A DNA stretch of 64,000 nucleotides, taken from contig JADYYS010000033.1 in NCBI GenBank assembly GCA_020853525.1, positions 1-64,000 of the forward strand. Reading direction: 5' to 3'. Position numbers and translations under genes: made by a program. This DNA comes from Ardenticatenales bacterium (GTDB taxonomy: Bacteria > Chloroflexota > Anaerolineae > Epilineales > Epilineaceae). The notes under the pieces were generated by a model. It worked only from the letters and a program-made list of their open reading frames with translations. It made no database searches and had not been told where the DNA came from. Below, piece after piece: positions 24,143-32,582 of the stretch (within the stretch, counting starts at the first letter, position 1; each line of letters opens with the position of its first letter).

Positions 24143-25150
24143 ATGGCCCGTGAACGCCCCCCCGTCATCGCGATCATCGGCCTCGGCCCCGTCGGGACCG
24201 CGCTCGGCCGGGCGCTGGCGCACGTCCGGACGGACTTCCGGCTGGTGGGACACGACCGCGACGCCGCACGCGCCAAGGCCGCCCTGGCCGGCGGCGCCAT
24301 CGACGAGGCGCGCTGGAACCTCGTCGCCGCCGTCGAGGATGCCGACCTGATCGTCCTGACCGAGCCGCTCGACCAGACGCTGCTGACGCTCGTCCACATC
24401 GCGCCCCACGTCCGCCCCGGCGCCCTCGTCACGGACACGACGCCCGTCATGCGCCCCGTGCTGCGCGCCGCCGCCGACCTGCCGGCGGGCGTATCGTTCA
24501 TCAGCGGCCACCCGATCCTCGCCGGTCGGCTCGTGGCGCCGGACGCGGAGGAGGGGGCGCCGGCGGGCTCGGCGGAGGAGACGGCGGCATCACCCTTCAC
24601 CGGCATCGCCTACTGCATCGTGCCGGCCGCGTCCGCCGATGCGGCGGCCGTCCGTGTGCTGACGGACCTGATCGACGCGATCGGCGCCGAGCCGTACTTC
24701 ATCGACGCGGACGAGCACGACGCGCTCGCCACCGCCGTCGACCAGCTGCCCCACCTGGCCGGCGCCGCCCTGGCGCGCGTCCTCGGCCACAGCCCGTCGG
24801 CCACCGACATCGGGCGGCTGATGCCCCCGAGCATGCACGCGACGTGGCTGGCCGCGGGCCGCGACGGCGTGGACGCGGCCGCGGCGGCGGTGATGGACCG
24901 GTCGGCCGTCCTGGCATGGCTGGACGCGCTCGGCCGCGAGCTGGCCGAGCTGCGCGTTCGCGTCGAAGCCGCCGACGCCGCAGCGATCGGCGCCTGGCTG
25001 ACCGAGGCCGATGCGGCGCGATCGCAGCTCGCGCCTGCCGGCCGGGGCAGACGCCAAGGCGACGGCGTTGATCAGAGCGCCGCCTGGAGCGACATCGGGT
25101 CGGCCAACCCGCTGCGGGGGCTGTTGTTGGGGCGGCGGAAGGGGCGGTAG
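24143..25150 (+). CDS. Prephenate dehydrogenase family protein
   Basis: A 335-residue protein with an N-terminal NAD(P) motif GLGPVGTALG (13-22), the segment SFISGHPILAG (family GxHPMxG) and an all-helical dimerisation domain (DEHDALATAVDQLPHLAGAALARVL). This is the TyrA/prephenate dehydrogenase pattern: oxidative decarboxylation of prephenate in tyrosine synthesis. An Ala/Glu-rich insertion follows the HP motif. GGAGG precedes the ATG. Other aromatic-pathway genes are absent here, so substrate assignment rests on family alone. Confidence 0.85.
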   Translation: MARERPPVIAIIGLGPVGTALGRALAHVRTDFRLVGHDRDAARAKAALAGGAIDEARWNLVAAVEDADLIVLTEPLDQTLLTLVHIAPHVRPGALVTDTTPVMRPVLRAAADLPAGVSFISGHPILAGRLVAPDAEEGAPAGSAEETAASPFTGIAYCIVPAASADAAAVRVLTDLIDAIGAEPYFIDADEHDALATAVDQLPHLAGAALARVLGHSPSATDIGRLMPPSMHATWLAAGRDGVDAAAAAVMDRSAVLAWLDALGRELAELRVRVEAADAAAIGAWLTEADAARSQLAPAGRGRRQGDGVDQSAAWSDIGSANPLRGLLLGRRKGR

Positions 25151-25206
25151 GGGCCGATAGGGGCAGATTGGGGCAGATTGGGGCAGATTGGGGCAGATTG
25201 GGGCAG
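25151..25206. repeat. Ten-base tandem repeat GGGGCAGATT
   Basis: One variant and four perfect units of GGGCAGATTG plus a partial unit lie directly after the prephenate dehydrogenase stop and before the promoter of the next gene. The ten-base period puts the units on one face of the helix. Confidence 0.9.
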
Positions 25207-25277
25207 CGCAGCCGTTGACCCATGCGGTCCTTGCGATCCCCGAGTCCACACGATACCGGCACCACACCCCCACGCGG

Positions 25278-25283
25278 TACAAT
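25278..25283 (+). promoter_or_regulatory. -10 box TACAAT, leaderless pattern
   Basis: TACAAT ends six bases before GTG 25290 of the glycosyltransferase gene. No ribosome-binding site is present. Confidence 0.5.
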
Positions 25284-25289
25284 CCCGCC

Positions 25290-26657
25290 GTGACCCCAAC
25301 CGCCCCGCCCCCCGCCCCCCCGTCCTACCGCGTCCTCATGGTCGCCCCGACGTCGTTCTTCGGCGATTACGGCTGCCACGTGCGGATTCTCGAGGAAGCC
25401 CGGACGCTGCAGGCGATGGGGCACCGCGTGCGGATCGTCACGTACCACAACGGCAACGACGTGCCGGGCCTGACCGTCCAGCGCTGCCTGCCGATCCCGT
25501 GGCGCGGGCGCTACGAGGTCGGATCATCGCGGCACAAGCTGGCGTTCGATGTCCTGCTGTCCGCGCGCGTCCTCCAGAGCGCGCTCGCCTTCCGACCCGA
25601 CGTGATCCACGGCCACCTGCACGAGGGCGCTCTGATCGGCGGCGTGGTGGCGCGGCTCGTGCGGCGACCGCTCGTGTTCGACTTCCAGGGCAGCCTGTCG
25701 GGTGAGATGGTGGATCACGGCTTCGTCCGCGAGGGCGGCCGCTGGCAGGCGGCGGCGCGCCGGCTCGAACGCCGGATCGACCACCGGTCGGAGGGAATCG
25801 TCACGAGTACGGCCTTCGCCACCGAGCACCTCATCGAGGACTTCGATGTGCCGCGCGCACGGATCGTCGCCCTGCCGGACTGCGTGAACGCCGCCACGTT
25901 CCGCCCCGACGTCCTGACGCCCGCCGAACGCGCCTCCGCCCGCCGCGCCCTCGGCCTGCCCGAAGCGGCGCCGATCGTCGTCTACCTCGGCCTGCTCGCC
26001 CGCCACCAGGGCACGAACGTCCTGCTCCACGCCGCCCGCAAGGTGATCGACGCGCGGCCGGACGTGCGGTTCCTGATCATGGGCTACCCCGGCACGGAGT
26101 GGTATGTCCGCCGCGCCGAGCAGCTCGGCCTGCACGAACACGTCCTCTTCACCGGCCGCGTGCCCTACGACCAGGCGCCGGCCCACCTGGCGCTCGGCGA
26201 CGTCGCCGTGGCGCCCAAGATCAGCACGACCGAGGGCAGCGGCAAGCTCCTGAACTACATGGCGATGGCCCTCCCGACGGTGACGTTCGACACCCCGGTC
26301 AACCGCGAGTACCTCGGCGACGACGGCCTCTTCGCCACCCCGTTCGCCGACCCGGACGCCTTCGCCGCCCGCATCCTCGACGCCCTGGCCGACCCCGCCG
26401 GCGCCCGCGCGACGGGCGAGCGACTGCGCGCGCGGGCGGTCGAGGGCTTCGACTGGGCGCGGGCTGGGGAGACGCTCGTCGACGTCTATCGCAAGGTCGG
26501 CGCGGGCGGCCAGGGCCAGCGCCTCGACGCCCATCCCTCGTCTCCCGATCTCCCCCCCCGCCAAGCATCCTCCCCCTCCCCCAGTCTTGGGGGAGGGCGT
26601 CGGAGGGTGAGGGTCGTAGGCCATCGGGGGGAGAGGGCCTCCTCGACGAACGAATGA
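25290..26657 (+). CDS. GT4 family glycosyltransferase
   Basis: A 455-residue GT-B enzyme. N-terminal domain: VLMVAPTSFFGDYGCHVRILEEARTL and HGHLHEGALIGG. C-terminal domain: VYLGLLARHQGTNVLLHAA, the sugar-nucleotide site region PKISTTEGSGKLLNYMAMALPTVTFDTP. It probably adds a sugar to a lipid-linked glycan exported by the next two genes. Odd feature: the last 50 residues (after YRKVGAGGQGQ) are low complexity and come from a GGGGGAGGG-type inverted repeat (26576-26595), so the C-terminus seems to have been extended by a repeat insertion. The stop overlaps the permease ATG. Confidence 0.9.
   Translation: MTPTAPPPAPPSYRVLMVAPTSFFGDYGCHVRILEEARTLQAMGHRVRIVTYHNGNDVPGLTVQRCLPIPWRGRYEVGSSRHKLAFDVLLSARVLQSALAFRPDVIHGHLHEGALIGGVVARLVRRPLVFDFQGSLSGEMVDHGFVREGGRWQAAARRLERRIDHRSEGIVTSTAFATEHLIEDFDVPRARIVALPDCVNAATFRPDVLTPAERASARRALGLPEAAPIVVYLGLLARHQGTNVLLHAARKVIDARPDVRFLIMGYPGTEWYVRRAEQLGLHEHVLFTGRVPYDQAPAHLALGDVAVAPKISTTEGSGKLLNYMAMALPTVTFDTPVNREYLGDDGLFATPFADPDAFAARILDALADPAGARATGERLRARAVEGFDWARAGETLVDVYRKVGAGGQGQRLDAHPSSPDLPPRQASSPSPSLGGGRRRVRVVGHRGERASSTNE
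26576..26595. repeat. CTCCCCCA/TGGGGGAG inverted repeat in coding tail
   Basis: CTCCCCCA (26576-26583), loop GTCT, TGGGGGAG (26588-26595), followed by GGGCGTCGGAGGGTGAGGG. It encodes part of the unusual C-terminal tail of the glycosyltransferase. Confidence 0.7.
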
Positions 26658-27517
26658 CCACCCACACGAACTTCGCCCACCAGGACCGCCCTATCGCCCA
26701 CCGCCTGCGCGAGCTCTGGGCCTACCGCCACCTCGTCGGCAACCTCGTCATCCGCGATCTCAAGGTGCGCTACAAGAACTCGGTGCTGGGCGTGCTGTGG
26801 TCACTGGCCAGCCCGCTGCTCATGATGCTCGTGTTCTACGTGATCTTCGGCGTCATGCAACGCCCGTCCGTCGATCGCGCGTTCCACCTCTTTGTGCTGA
26901 CCGGCCTGCTGCCCTGGAACTGGTTCAGCATGAGCGTGGCGGGCGGCGTCGGATGCGTCGTCGGGAACGCATCGCTGATCAACAAGGTCTACTTTCCGCG
27001 TGAGGTCCTTCCGGTCGGCGTCGTCGTCGGCGAGCTCGTGAACTTTCTGTTCGCGCTGCCCGTGCTGATCGTCATGCTCTACCTGTGGGACATCCCGTTG
27101 ACGATGCATGCCCTGTGGCTGCCCGTGATCGTCGCCATCCAGGCCGTCTTCACGCTCGGCGTCGTCTTCCTGCTCGCGTGTGCCAACGTCTACTACCGCG
27201 ACACCGCCAAGATCATGGAGGTCGTGCTCCTGGCTTGGTTCTTCGGCACCCCGATCTTCTACGACTACGGCGCGTTCAACCGCGTCATCCCCATCCTCGG
27301 CTGGCCGATCGAGACCGGCCGCCTGGCCTACATCCTCAACCCGATGGGCACGCTCGTGGCCAACTACCGCACCGTCCTGTACGGCTCGCCCGACGGTCCG
27401 CCGAGCGCCCCCGACGCACTCTTCCTCCTCCGCACCGCGCTGACGGCCTTCGCGATCCTGGCCGTCGGCTACTGGGCGTTCGCGCGGCGGTCGGGGCGGT
27501 TCGGGGAGGAGGTGTAG
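26654..27517 (+). CDS. wzm: Polysaccharide ABC exporter permease (Wzm type)
   Basis: A 287-residue ABC-2 membrane protein. The amphipathic N-terminus LWAYRHLVGNLVIRDLKVRYKNSVLGVLWSLASPLLMMLVFYVIF is the standard Wzm/TagG start, followed by five more membrane segments and YFPREVLPV..YYRDTAKIMEV. It would export a lipid-linked polysaccharide together with the downstream ATPase. The start lies in the stop codon of the glycosyltransferase. A two-hairpin repeat separates it from the ATPase gene, which is unusual for such pairs. Confidence 0.92.
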   Translation: MTTHTNFAHQDRPIAHRLRELWAYRHLVGNLVIRDLKVRYKNSVLGVLWSLASPLLMMLVFYVIFGVMQRPSVDRAFHLFVLTGLLPWNWFSMSVAGGVGCVVGNASLINKVYFPREVLPVGVVVGELVNFLFALPVLIVMLYLWDIPLTMHALWLPVIVAIQAVFTLGVVFLLACANVYYRDTAKIMEVVLLAWFFGTPIFYDYGAFNRVIPILGWPIETGRLAYILNPMGTLVANYRTVLYGSPDGPPSAPDALFLLRTALTAFAILAVGYWAFARRSGRFGEEV

Positions 27518-27538
27518 GCTGTGTCTGCAGACCAGATT

Positions 27539-27677
27539 CCGGCGGCTGAAGCTGGCCGGCTGGAGGCGTCCCTAACGGGCCGCCATGGCGCCCGCCTTCG
27601 CGGGCGCCTGATTCCGGGTGCCCGCGAAGGCGGGCACCATGGCCGAAGGCCTCCAGCCGGCCAGCTTCAGCTGCCGG
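27539..27677. repeat. Two-hairpin inverted-repeat element (MITE-like)
   Basis: Terminal arms 27539-27566 and 27650-27677 are complementary over 27 of 28 bases. Inside are two hairpins, GCGCCCGC-CTTC-GCGGGCGC (27588-27607) and GGTGCCCGC-GAAG-GCGGGCACC (27617-27638). There is no open frame for a transposase. A partial copy lies at 1-84. It sits in the 194-base gap between wzm and wzt. Confidence 0.85.
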
Positions 27678-27711
27678 TGCCGGTGCGCTCGGCGTTCCGA
27701 GGAGTGACCCC

Positions 27712-29082
27712 ATGAGCGGCTCGATCCGCTTCGAGGGCGTCACGAAGTCGTTCGTCATCGCCCACGACCGGCCGCGGAGCTTCCAGGAGGCGTTCGTCCG
27801 CGTCTTCCGCAGGACCGCCGCGGCCGACCGCGACGTCCTGGTGGCGCTCGACGACGTCTCGTTCGACATCGCGCCCGGCACGGCCGTCGGCCTCGTCGGG
27901 CCGAACGGGACCGGGAAGAGCACGGCCCTCAAGCTGGTGGCGCGAATCGTCGAGCCGTCCGCCGGGCGGGTCGAGGTCAGCGGCCGCGTCGCCGCGCTGC
28001 TCGAGCTCGGTGCCGGCTTCCACCCCGACCTCACCGGCCGCGAGAACGTGTACCTGAACGGCTCGCTGCTCGGCCTCGGACGGCGCGACATGAGCCGCCG
28101 CTTCGACGCGATCGTGGCCTTCAGCGAGCTCGAGCGCTTCATCGACGTGCCGGTGAAGCACTACTCGTCCGGCATGTACATGCGCCTCGGCTTCGCCACG
28201 GCCATCCACCTGGACGCCGAGATCCTGCTGATCGACGAGATCCTGGCCGTGGGCGATCAGGCCTTCCAGCACAAGTGCCGCGAGCGGATCACGTCCTTGA
28301 AGAAGTCCGGCGTCACGATCCTCCTCGTCAGCCACGACACCGAAGCCGTCCGCGAGCTCTGCGACCGCGCGATCTGGCTCGAGGACGGCGTCATCCAGGC
28401 GGACGGCCCGTGCGACGACGTGCTGCAGGGCTACTACCGCAGCATGGTCGCGCGCGAGGAGGCGCGGTTGGCGGCGGAGACGGCAGCCGAATCAGCTGCA
28501 GTCGCCTCGACGTCGTTCGACGCCGACGTCGCCGACCCAGCCACCGCTCGCGCGGGGGCACGGCATGCCGTGCCCTCCGCCACTGCCCTCCCGCCAACAT
28601 CGCCCGCCCAACGCCCCCCCTCCCCCGACCGCTTCGGCAGCGGCGAAATCGAGATCACCGACGTCCACATCCTCGGCCCCGACGGCACACCCCACCCCAT
28701 CGTCCTGACCGGCCAGCCGATGACGATCCGCCTCCACTACATCGCCCACCGCCGCATCGAACACCCCGTCTTCGGCATCGCCGTCCACCGCGACGACGGC
28801 ACGCACGTGTCCGGCCCCAACACGCGCGACGCCGGGTTGTCGATTCCCTTCGTCGACGGTCCGGGGACGATCGACGTCCACATCGACCGCCTGACGCTCC
28901 TCGAGGGCAACTACGAGCTCTCCGCCGCGTGCTACGACGACGCGCTGTCCCACGCCTACGACCACCACCACCGCCGCTTCCCGATGCGTGTCCGCGCCGG
29001 CGACATCCGCGAGCGCTTCGGCCTGCTCGCGCTGGACGCCGACTGGACCCATCGGGCAGGCGAAGGGGTCGACAAGCGCTGA
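27712..29082 (+). CDS. wzt: Polysaccharide ABC exporter ATPase with C-terminal glycan-binding domain (Wzt type)
   Basis: A 456-residue protein. ATPase domain: Walker A GPNGTGKST (63-71), LLELGAGFHPDLTGRENVYLNG, the signature region VKHYSSGMYMRLGFA, Walker B ILLIDEILAVGD and SHDTEAVRELCDR. C-terminal domain (about 310-450) resembles Wzt-C: IEITDVHILGPDG..PMTIRLHYIAHRRIEHPVFGIAVHRDDGTHVSGPNT, which in family members recognises the end of the exported glycan. The linker between the domains includes the peptide ARHAVP (about residues 283-288) encoded by a 20-base palindrome. The stop overlaps the next ATG by one base. Confidence 0.92.
   Translation: MSGSIRFEGVTKSFVIAHDRPRSFQEAFVRVFRRTAAADRDVLVALDDVSFDIAPGTAVGLVGPNGTGKSTALKLVARIVEPSAGRVEVSGRVAALLELGAGFHPDLTGRENVYLNGSLLGLGRRDMSRRFDAIVAFSELERFIDVPVKHYSSGMYMRLGFATAIHLDAEILLIDEILAVGDQAFQHKCRERITSLKKSGVTILLVSHDTEAVRELCDRAIWLEDGVIQADGPCDDVLQGYYRSMVAREEARLAAETAAESAAVASTSFDADVADPATARAGARHAVPSATALPPTSPAQRPPSPDRFGSGEIEITDVHILGPDGTPHPIVLTGQPMTIRLHYIAHRRIEHPVFGIAVHRDDGTHVSGPNTRDAGLSIPFVDGPGTIDVHIDRLTLLEGNYELSAACYDDALSHAYDHHHRRFPMRVRAGDIRERFGLLALDADWTHRAGEGVDKR
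28556..28575. repeat. In-gene palindrome GGGCACGGCATGCCGTGCCC, third copy
   Basis: Identical to the copies at 13922 and 14051. It is read in frame as ARHAVP in the linker between the ATPase and glycan-binding domains of Wzt. Confidence 0.95.
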
Positions 29083-31040
29083 TGCCCGTCACCTTCGGCA
29101 CCGCGTTCGCCGTCGCCGCCACGCTCGCCCTCGCGATCGTGCCGGGACTGGCGGTCCTGCGCGTCTGCCGGGCGGAGCCGCGCGACGCGATCGCGCGCGT
29201 GGGGTCGGCGGCCGGGGTGGGGTTGGCGATCGTGCCGGTGGTCTGCCTGTGGGCGGCGACGGTTGGGTTCGATGTGGGGCGGGGTGTGTGGTGGGCCGTT
29301 TTGACGGCGGCGGCGATTGTCTGCCTCGTTGCCGATCGTCGCGCTGCGATCCGCGGCCCGCGGATCGCACGCCCCGGCGCCGCCGCGACCGCCCTCGCCC
29401 TCGTCCTCGCCGTCCAACTCGTCGCCCGCTGGTACGCCGCCCGCACCGTCGCCATCCCGGTCTGGGCCGACAGCGTCCACCACGCGATGATCGCCGACCT
29501 CTTCATCCGCCGGCACGGCCTCCCGGCCGACTGGATGCCGCTGGCGCCGCTCTCGACGTTCAGTTACCACTTCGGCTTCCACAGCATCGTCGCCGCCGTC
29601 GCCGGCATCTCCGGCATCGAGATCCACCGTGCCGTGATCGTCGTCGGCCAGACGCTGATGGTCCTCCAGGCGCTGACCGTCGCCGGCCTGACGACGCTCC
29701 TCACGGGCCGCCGCTGGGCCGGCGTCGCCGCGGCCGTCGTCGTCGGCGGCCTCGGCCCGATGCCCGGGACGTACCTGACGTGGGGTCGCTACACGCAGCT
29801 GGCGGGACAGGTGGTGCTGCCGGCTGCGCTCGGCATGGCGGTGCTCGCGGCGCGCGAACCGCGCCGGGTGGCCGACGACGACGGTACGCCGGGCCGGTGG
29901 CCGGAGGTTGGGCGACGGATCGCGACCGCGATCATCGTCGCCGGCCTCGCGCTCACGCACTACGTCGTGCTCATGTTCTTCGTCGTCGCGGTCGGCGCAT
30001 GGTGGCTGGTGGACGGCGGCGACGGCCGGGCGAAGCGGAGGGCATCCTTCGGGCGCCTCGTCGTCGTCGCGCTGGCTGCGGTCGCTCTCGCGCTGCCGTG
30101 GCTGCCGCGCTTCCTCGCCGGCAATCTGGACCGCAACGCGGCCGCGCTCGTCAGCACCGAGCTGCCCGGCGCGGTGTGGGGGGCGGTGACGATTCCGTAC
30201 GTTCTCGAGCACTTCGGCCAATGGGTCGGCGTCGGGCTCACGGCGGCGACGGCCCTCGCGATCGTCGTCGGCCTGGCGCGGCGGGACCGCACGGTGGCCG
30301 TGGCGACGGTCTGGATCGTCGGACTGGTGGCCGCGTCCTACCCGCAGGCATTCGGCCTGGCGATCACCGGGCCGCTGAAGGACTTCACGGTGCTGATCGG
30401 GCTCTATGTGCCGGCGGCGGTGGCGATTGGCGCAACGGTGGGGGGAGGCGCGGGGTGGGGGCTCGGGCGACGCGGGATGGTGGGAGTGTTGGCTGCGGTT
30501 GCCGTGTCCACCCTCCTCGGCTACCGCCAGCGCGACGTCCTCGAGCCCGACCGCATCATCGCCACCCCCGCCGACGAGCGCGCCCTGGCGTGGGTCCGCG
30601 ATCACACGCCGGCCGACGCCGTCTTCCTCGCCAGCGGCCAACCGACGTACGGCGACACCGTCGTCCTCGGCGAGGACGGCGGCTGGTGGCTGCCCGTCCT
30701 CGCCGACCGCGCCTGCACGATCCCGCCCCTGCCGATCGGCCACGAGCTGACCGTCGAGCCTGACTACCGCCAGCGGACGGTCGATCTGGCGAAGGCCGTC
30801 GCCGCCGACTTAGGGGCACCGGACACCGTCGCGCGGCTGCAGCGCGAGGGCGTGGAGTGGGCATATGTGGGCCCCACGGCGAAGACGCTGACGGCGGGCA
30901 AGCTCGAGGCGGCGGGGTGGCGCAGGGTGTACGACGAGGACGGGGCGTCGGTGTGGGGGGCGGCGTGGGGGGGAGGCTCCGCCGGGGGAGGCTCCGCCGG
31001 GGGAGGCCCTCGACCCCCCGCTACCGGCCGACGTCCATGA
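29082..31040 (+). CDS. Polytopic membrane protein, probable GT-C-like or glycan-assembly protein
   Basis: A 652-residue protein with about 12 membrane helices. Motifs include IPVWADSVHHAMIADLFIRRHGLPADWMPLAPLSTFSYHFGFHSIVAAVA and GPMPGTYLTWGRYTQLAGQVVLPAALG, then a C-terminal soluble part (VRDHTPADAVFLASGQPTYGDTVVLGEDGGWWLPVLADR). The first-loop acidic residue (WADSVHH) and the soluble end recall GT-C membrane glycosyltransferases and the DUF6541-type proteins. The last 35 residues are GGGSAGGGSAGGG-like, from a 15-base repeat. It is placed between wzt and a GT4 gene with overlapping stop/start codons, which ties it to the exported glycan. Confidence 0.7.
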   Translation: MPVTFGTAFAVAATLALAIVPGLAVLRVCRAEPRDAIARVGSAAGVGLAIVPVVCLWAATVGFDVGRGVWWAVLTAAAIVCLVADRRAAIRGPRIARPGAAATALALVLAVQLVARWYAARTVAIPVWADSVHHAMIADLFIRRHGLPADWMPLAPLSTFSYHFGFHSIVAAVAGISGIEIHRAVIVVGQTLMVLQALTVAGLTTLLTGRRWAGVAAAVVVGGLGPMPGTYLTWGRYTQLAGQVVLPAALGMAVLAAREPRRVADDDGTPGRWPEVGRRIATAIIVAGLALTHYVVLMFFVVAVGAWWLVDGGDGRAKRRASFGRLVVVALAAVALALPWLPRFLAGNLDRNAAALVSTELPGAVWGAVTIPYVLEHFGQWVGVGLTAATALAIVVGLARRDRTVAVATVWIVGLVAASYPQAFGLAITGPLKDFTVLIGLYVPAAVAIGATVGGGAGWGLGRRGMVGVLAAVAVSTLLGYRQRDVLEPDRIIATPADERALAWVRDHTPADAVFLASGQPTYGDTVVLGEDGGWWLPVLADRACTIPPLPIGHELTVEPDYRQRTVDLAKAVAADLGAPDTVARLQREGVEWAYVGPTAKTLTAGKLEAAGWRRVYDEDGASVWGAAWGGGSAGGGSAGGGPRPPATGRRP

Positions 31041-32419
31041 CCCTCATCATCGCCGGCGACCGCATTGCCCGTCGCATGGCCGGCCCGAGCATCCGCGCCC
31101 TCGAGATCGCCCGCGCCCTCCACGCCCGCGGCCTGAGCGTGACGCTGGCCGCGCCGGGCGAGGTCGCGCTCGATCTGCCGTTCCCGACCGTCGGCTACGA
31201 CGTCCGCGGCGAGGCGCTGCGGGCGGCGGCGGCGGGCGCGACATCGATCTTCATCCAAGGCCTCACCCTCGCCCAGTACCCGTTCCTGGCATCGCTCGAC
31301 GTGCCCATCGTCGTCGACCTCTACGACCCGTTCGTCCTCGAAAACCTCCATGCCCGGGTTCACGACACGCCGTCCGGCCGCCGGCGAGGCCACGAGACGG
31401 ACCTGGCCGCGCTCGTCGACCAGCTCAAGCGGGGCGACTTCTTCGTTTGCGCCTCCGAGATCCAGCGCGACTACTGGCTCGGCTGCCTGACGGCCGTCGG
31501 CCGGATCAACCCGGCGGTCTACGACGGCGGCGCCGACCTGCGCCACCTCATCGACCTCCTGCCGTTCGGCCTGCCCGACGCGCCGCCCGCCGCACCCACG
31601 ACGCCCGTCCTGCGCGGCGTCCACCCGCGCGTCGGCCCGGACGACCGGGTGCTCCTGTGGGGCGGCGGCATCTGGGACTGGTTCGATCCGCTCACCCTGA
31701 TCCGCGCGGTCGCCGACATCGCTCGCGAACGCGACGATGTCCGGCTCTACTTCATGGGCACCCGCACGCCGAGCCTGTACTCGCCCAAGCAGACGATGGC
31801 CGACAAGGCGGTAGCCCTCGCCCGCGACGTCGGCCTACTCGACCGCGTCGTCCTGCTCAACGACGGCTGGGTGGACTACGACGGCCGCGCCGGGTACCTG
31901 CTGGAAGCCGACATCGCCGTCAGCACGCACCTGCCGCACGTCGAAACGCGCTACGCCTACCGCACTCGCCTGCTGGACTGCATCTGGACCGGCCTGCCGA
32001 TGCTCGTCACGGACGGCGACGTCCTGGCGGAGGTCGTGCGCCGCGAGGGACTCGGCGAGGTCGTCGCGCCGAACGACGTCGCCGCCGCGGCCGATGCACT
32101 GCGGCGCATGCTGGCCGTCATCGATGCCGCCGAGGCGCGTGGCGATGCGACCCGCGGTCGCGCCGCGTACGGCGCCGCATTCGACCGCGTGCGCGCGTCG
32201 ATGACGTGGTCGGCCGCGACGACGTCGCTGGCACGGTTCGCAGCTGCACCGGTGCGGGCCGCCGATCGGCCGACCGGTGAGGGCGACGCGGCGCGGGCCG
32301 CGGCGACGCCGATGCGGGGGCTGCCGCGACGGGCGGTGGAGATCGTGCGGGAGGCGGGGGTGCTGGCGCTCGTCGAGGAGGGGGTGCGGTGGGTGCGGTG
32401 GCGGCGAAGGGGGCGGTGA
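31037..32419 (+). CDS. GT4-like glycosyltransferase
   Basis: A 460-residue protein: N-terminal domain MTLIIAGDRIARRMAGPSIRALEIARALHARGLSVTLAAPG and FIQGLTLAQYPFLASLDVPIVVDLYDPFVLENL; C-terminal domain with RVLLWGGGIWDWFDPLTLIRAVADIARERDDVRLYFMG and ADIAVSTHLPHVETRYAYRTRLLDCIWTGLPMLVTDGD. The C-terminal E-x7-like donor motif is not canonical. This layout is common in polysaccharide clusters. The start overlaps the previous stop; the protein ends in a basic, Trp-rich tail. Confidence 0.85.
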   Translation: MTLIIAGDRIARRMAGPSIRALEIARALHARGLSVTLAAPGEVALDLPFPTVGYDVRGEALRAAAAGATSIFIQGLTLAQYPFLASLDVPIVVDLYDPFVLENLHARVHDTPSGRRRGHETDLAALVDQLKRGDFFVCASEIQRDYWLGCLTAVGRINPAVYDGGADLRHLIDLLPFGLPDAPPAAPTTPVLRGVHPRVGPDDRVLLWGGGIWDWFDPLTLIRAVADIARERDDVRLYFMGTRTPSLYSPKQTMADKAVALARDVGLLDRVVLLNDGWVDYDGRAGYLLEADIAVSTHLPHVETRYAYRTRLLDCIWTGLPMLVTDGDVLAEVVRREGLGEVVAPNDVAAAADALRRMLAVIDAAEARGDATRGRAAYGAAFDRVRASMTWSAATTSLARFAAAPVRAADRPTGEGDAARAAATPMRGLPRRAVEIVREAGVLALVEEGVRWVRWRRRGR

Positions 32420-32490
32420 AGGCGGCGCAGTCGTGTGGCGGTGTGAGGGGAAACACGCGACGGAGTCGCCATCGAGAGCAATATAGAAAC

Positions 32491-32533
32491 GCATCGGGAT
32501 TCAATGTTGCATCGCATCGGGACTCAATATTGA
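32491..32533. repeat. Two 20-base direct repeats
   Basis: GCATCGGGATTCAATGTTGC (32491-32510) and GCATCGGGACTCAATATTGA (32514-32533) lie in the 163-base gap between two convergent genes, with GATGTTGCATC a little further on. The gap is less GC-rich than its surroundings. Confidence 0.6.
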
Positions 32534-32582
32534 TCGTGGAGGCGATCCGATGTTGCATCACGGCGGCGCATTTCGGGAGCGA

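Noticed and set aside
25151-25206. CRISPR-like array
   Set aside because: Units are 10 bases with no spacers; it is a simple tandem repeat. The 14- and 15-base arrays were rejected for the same reason.
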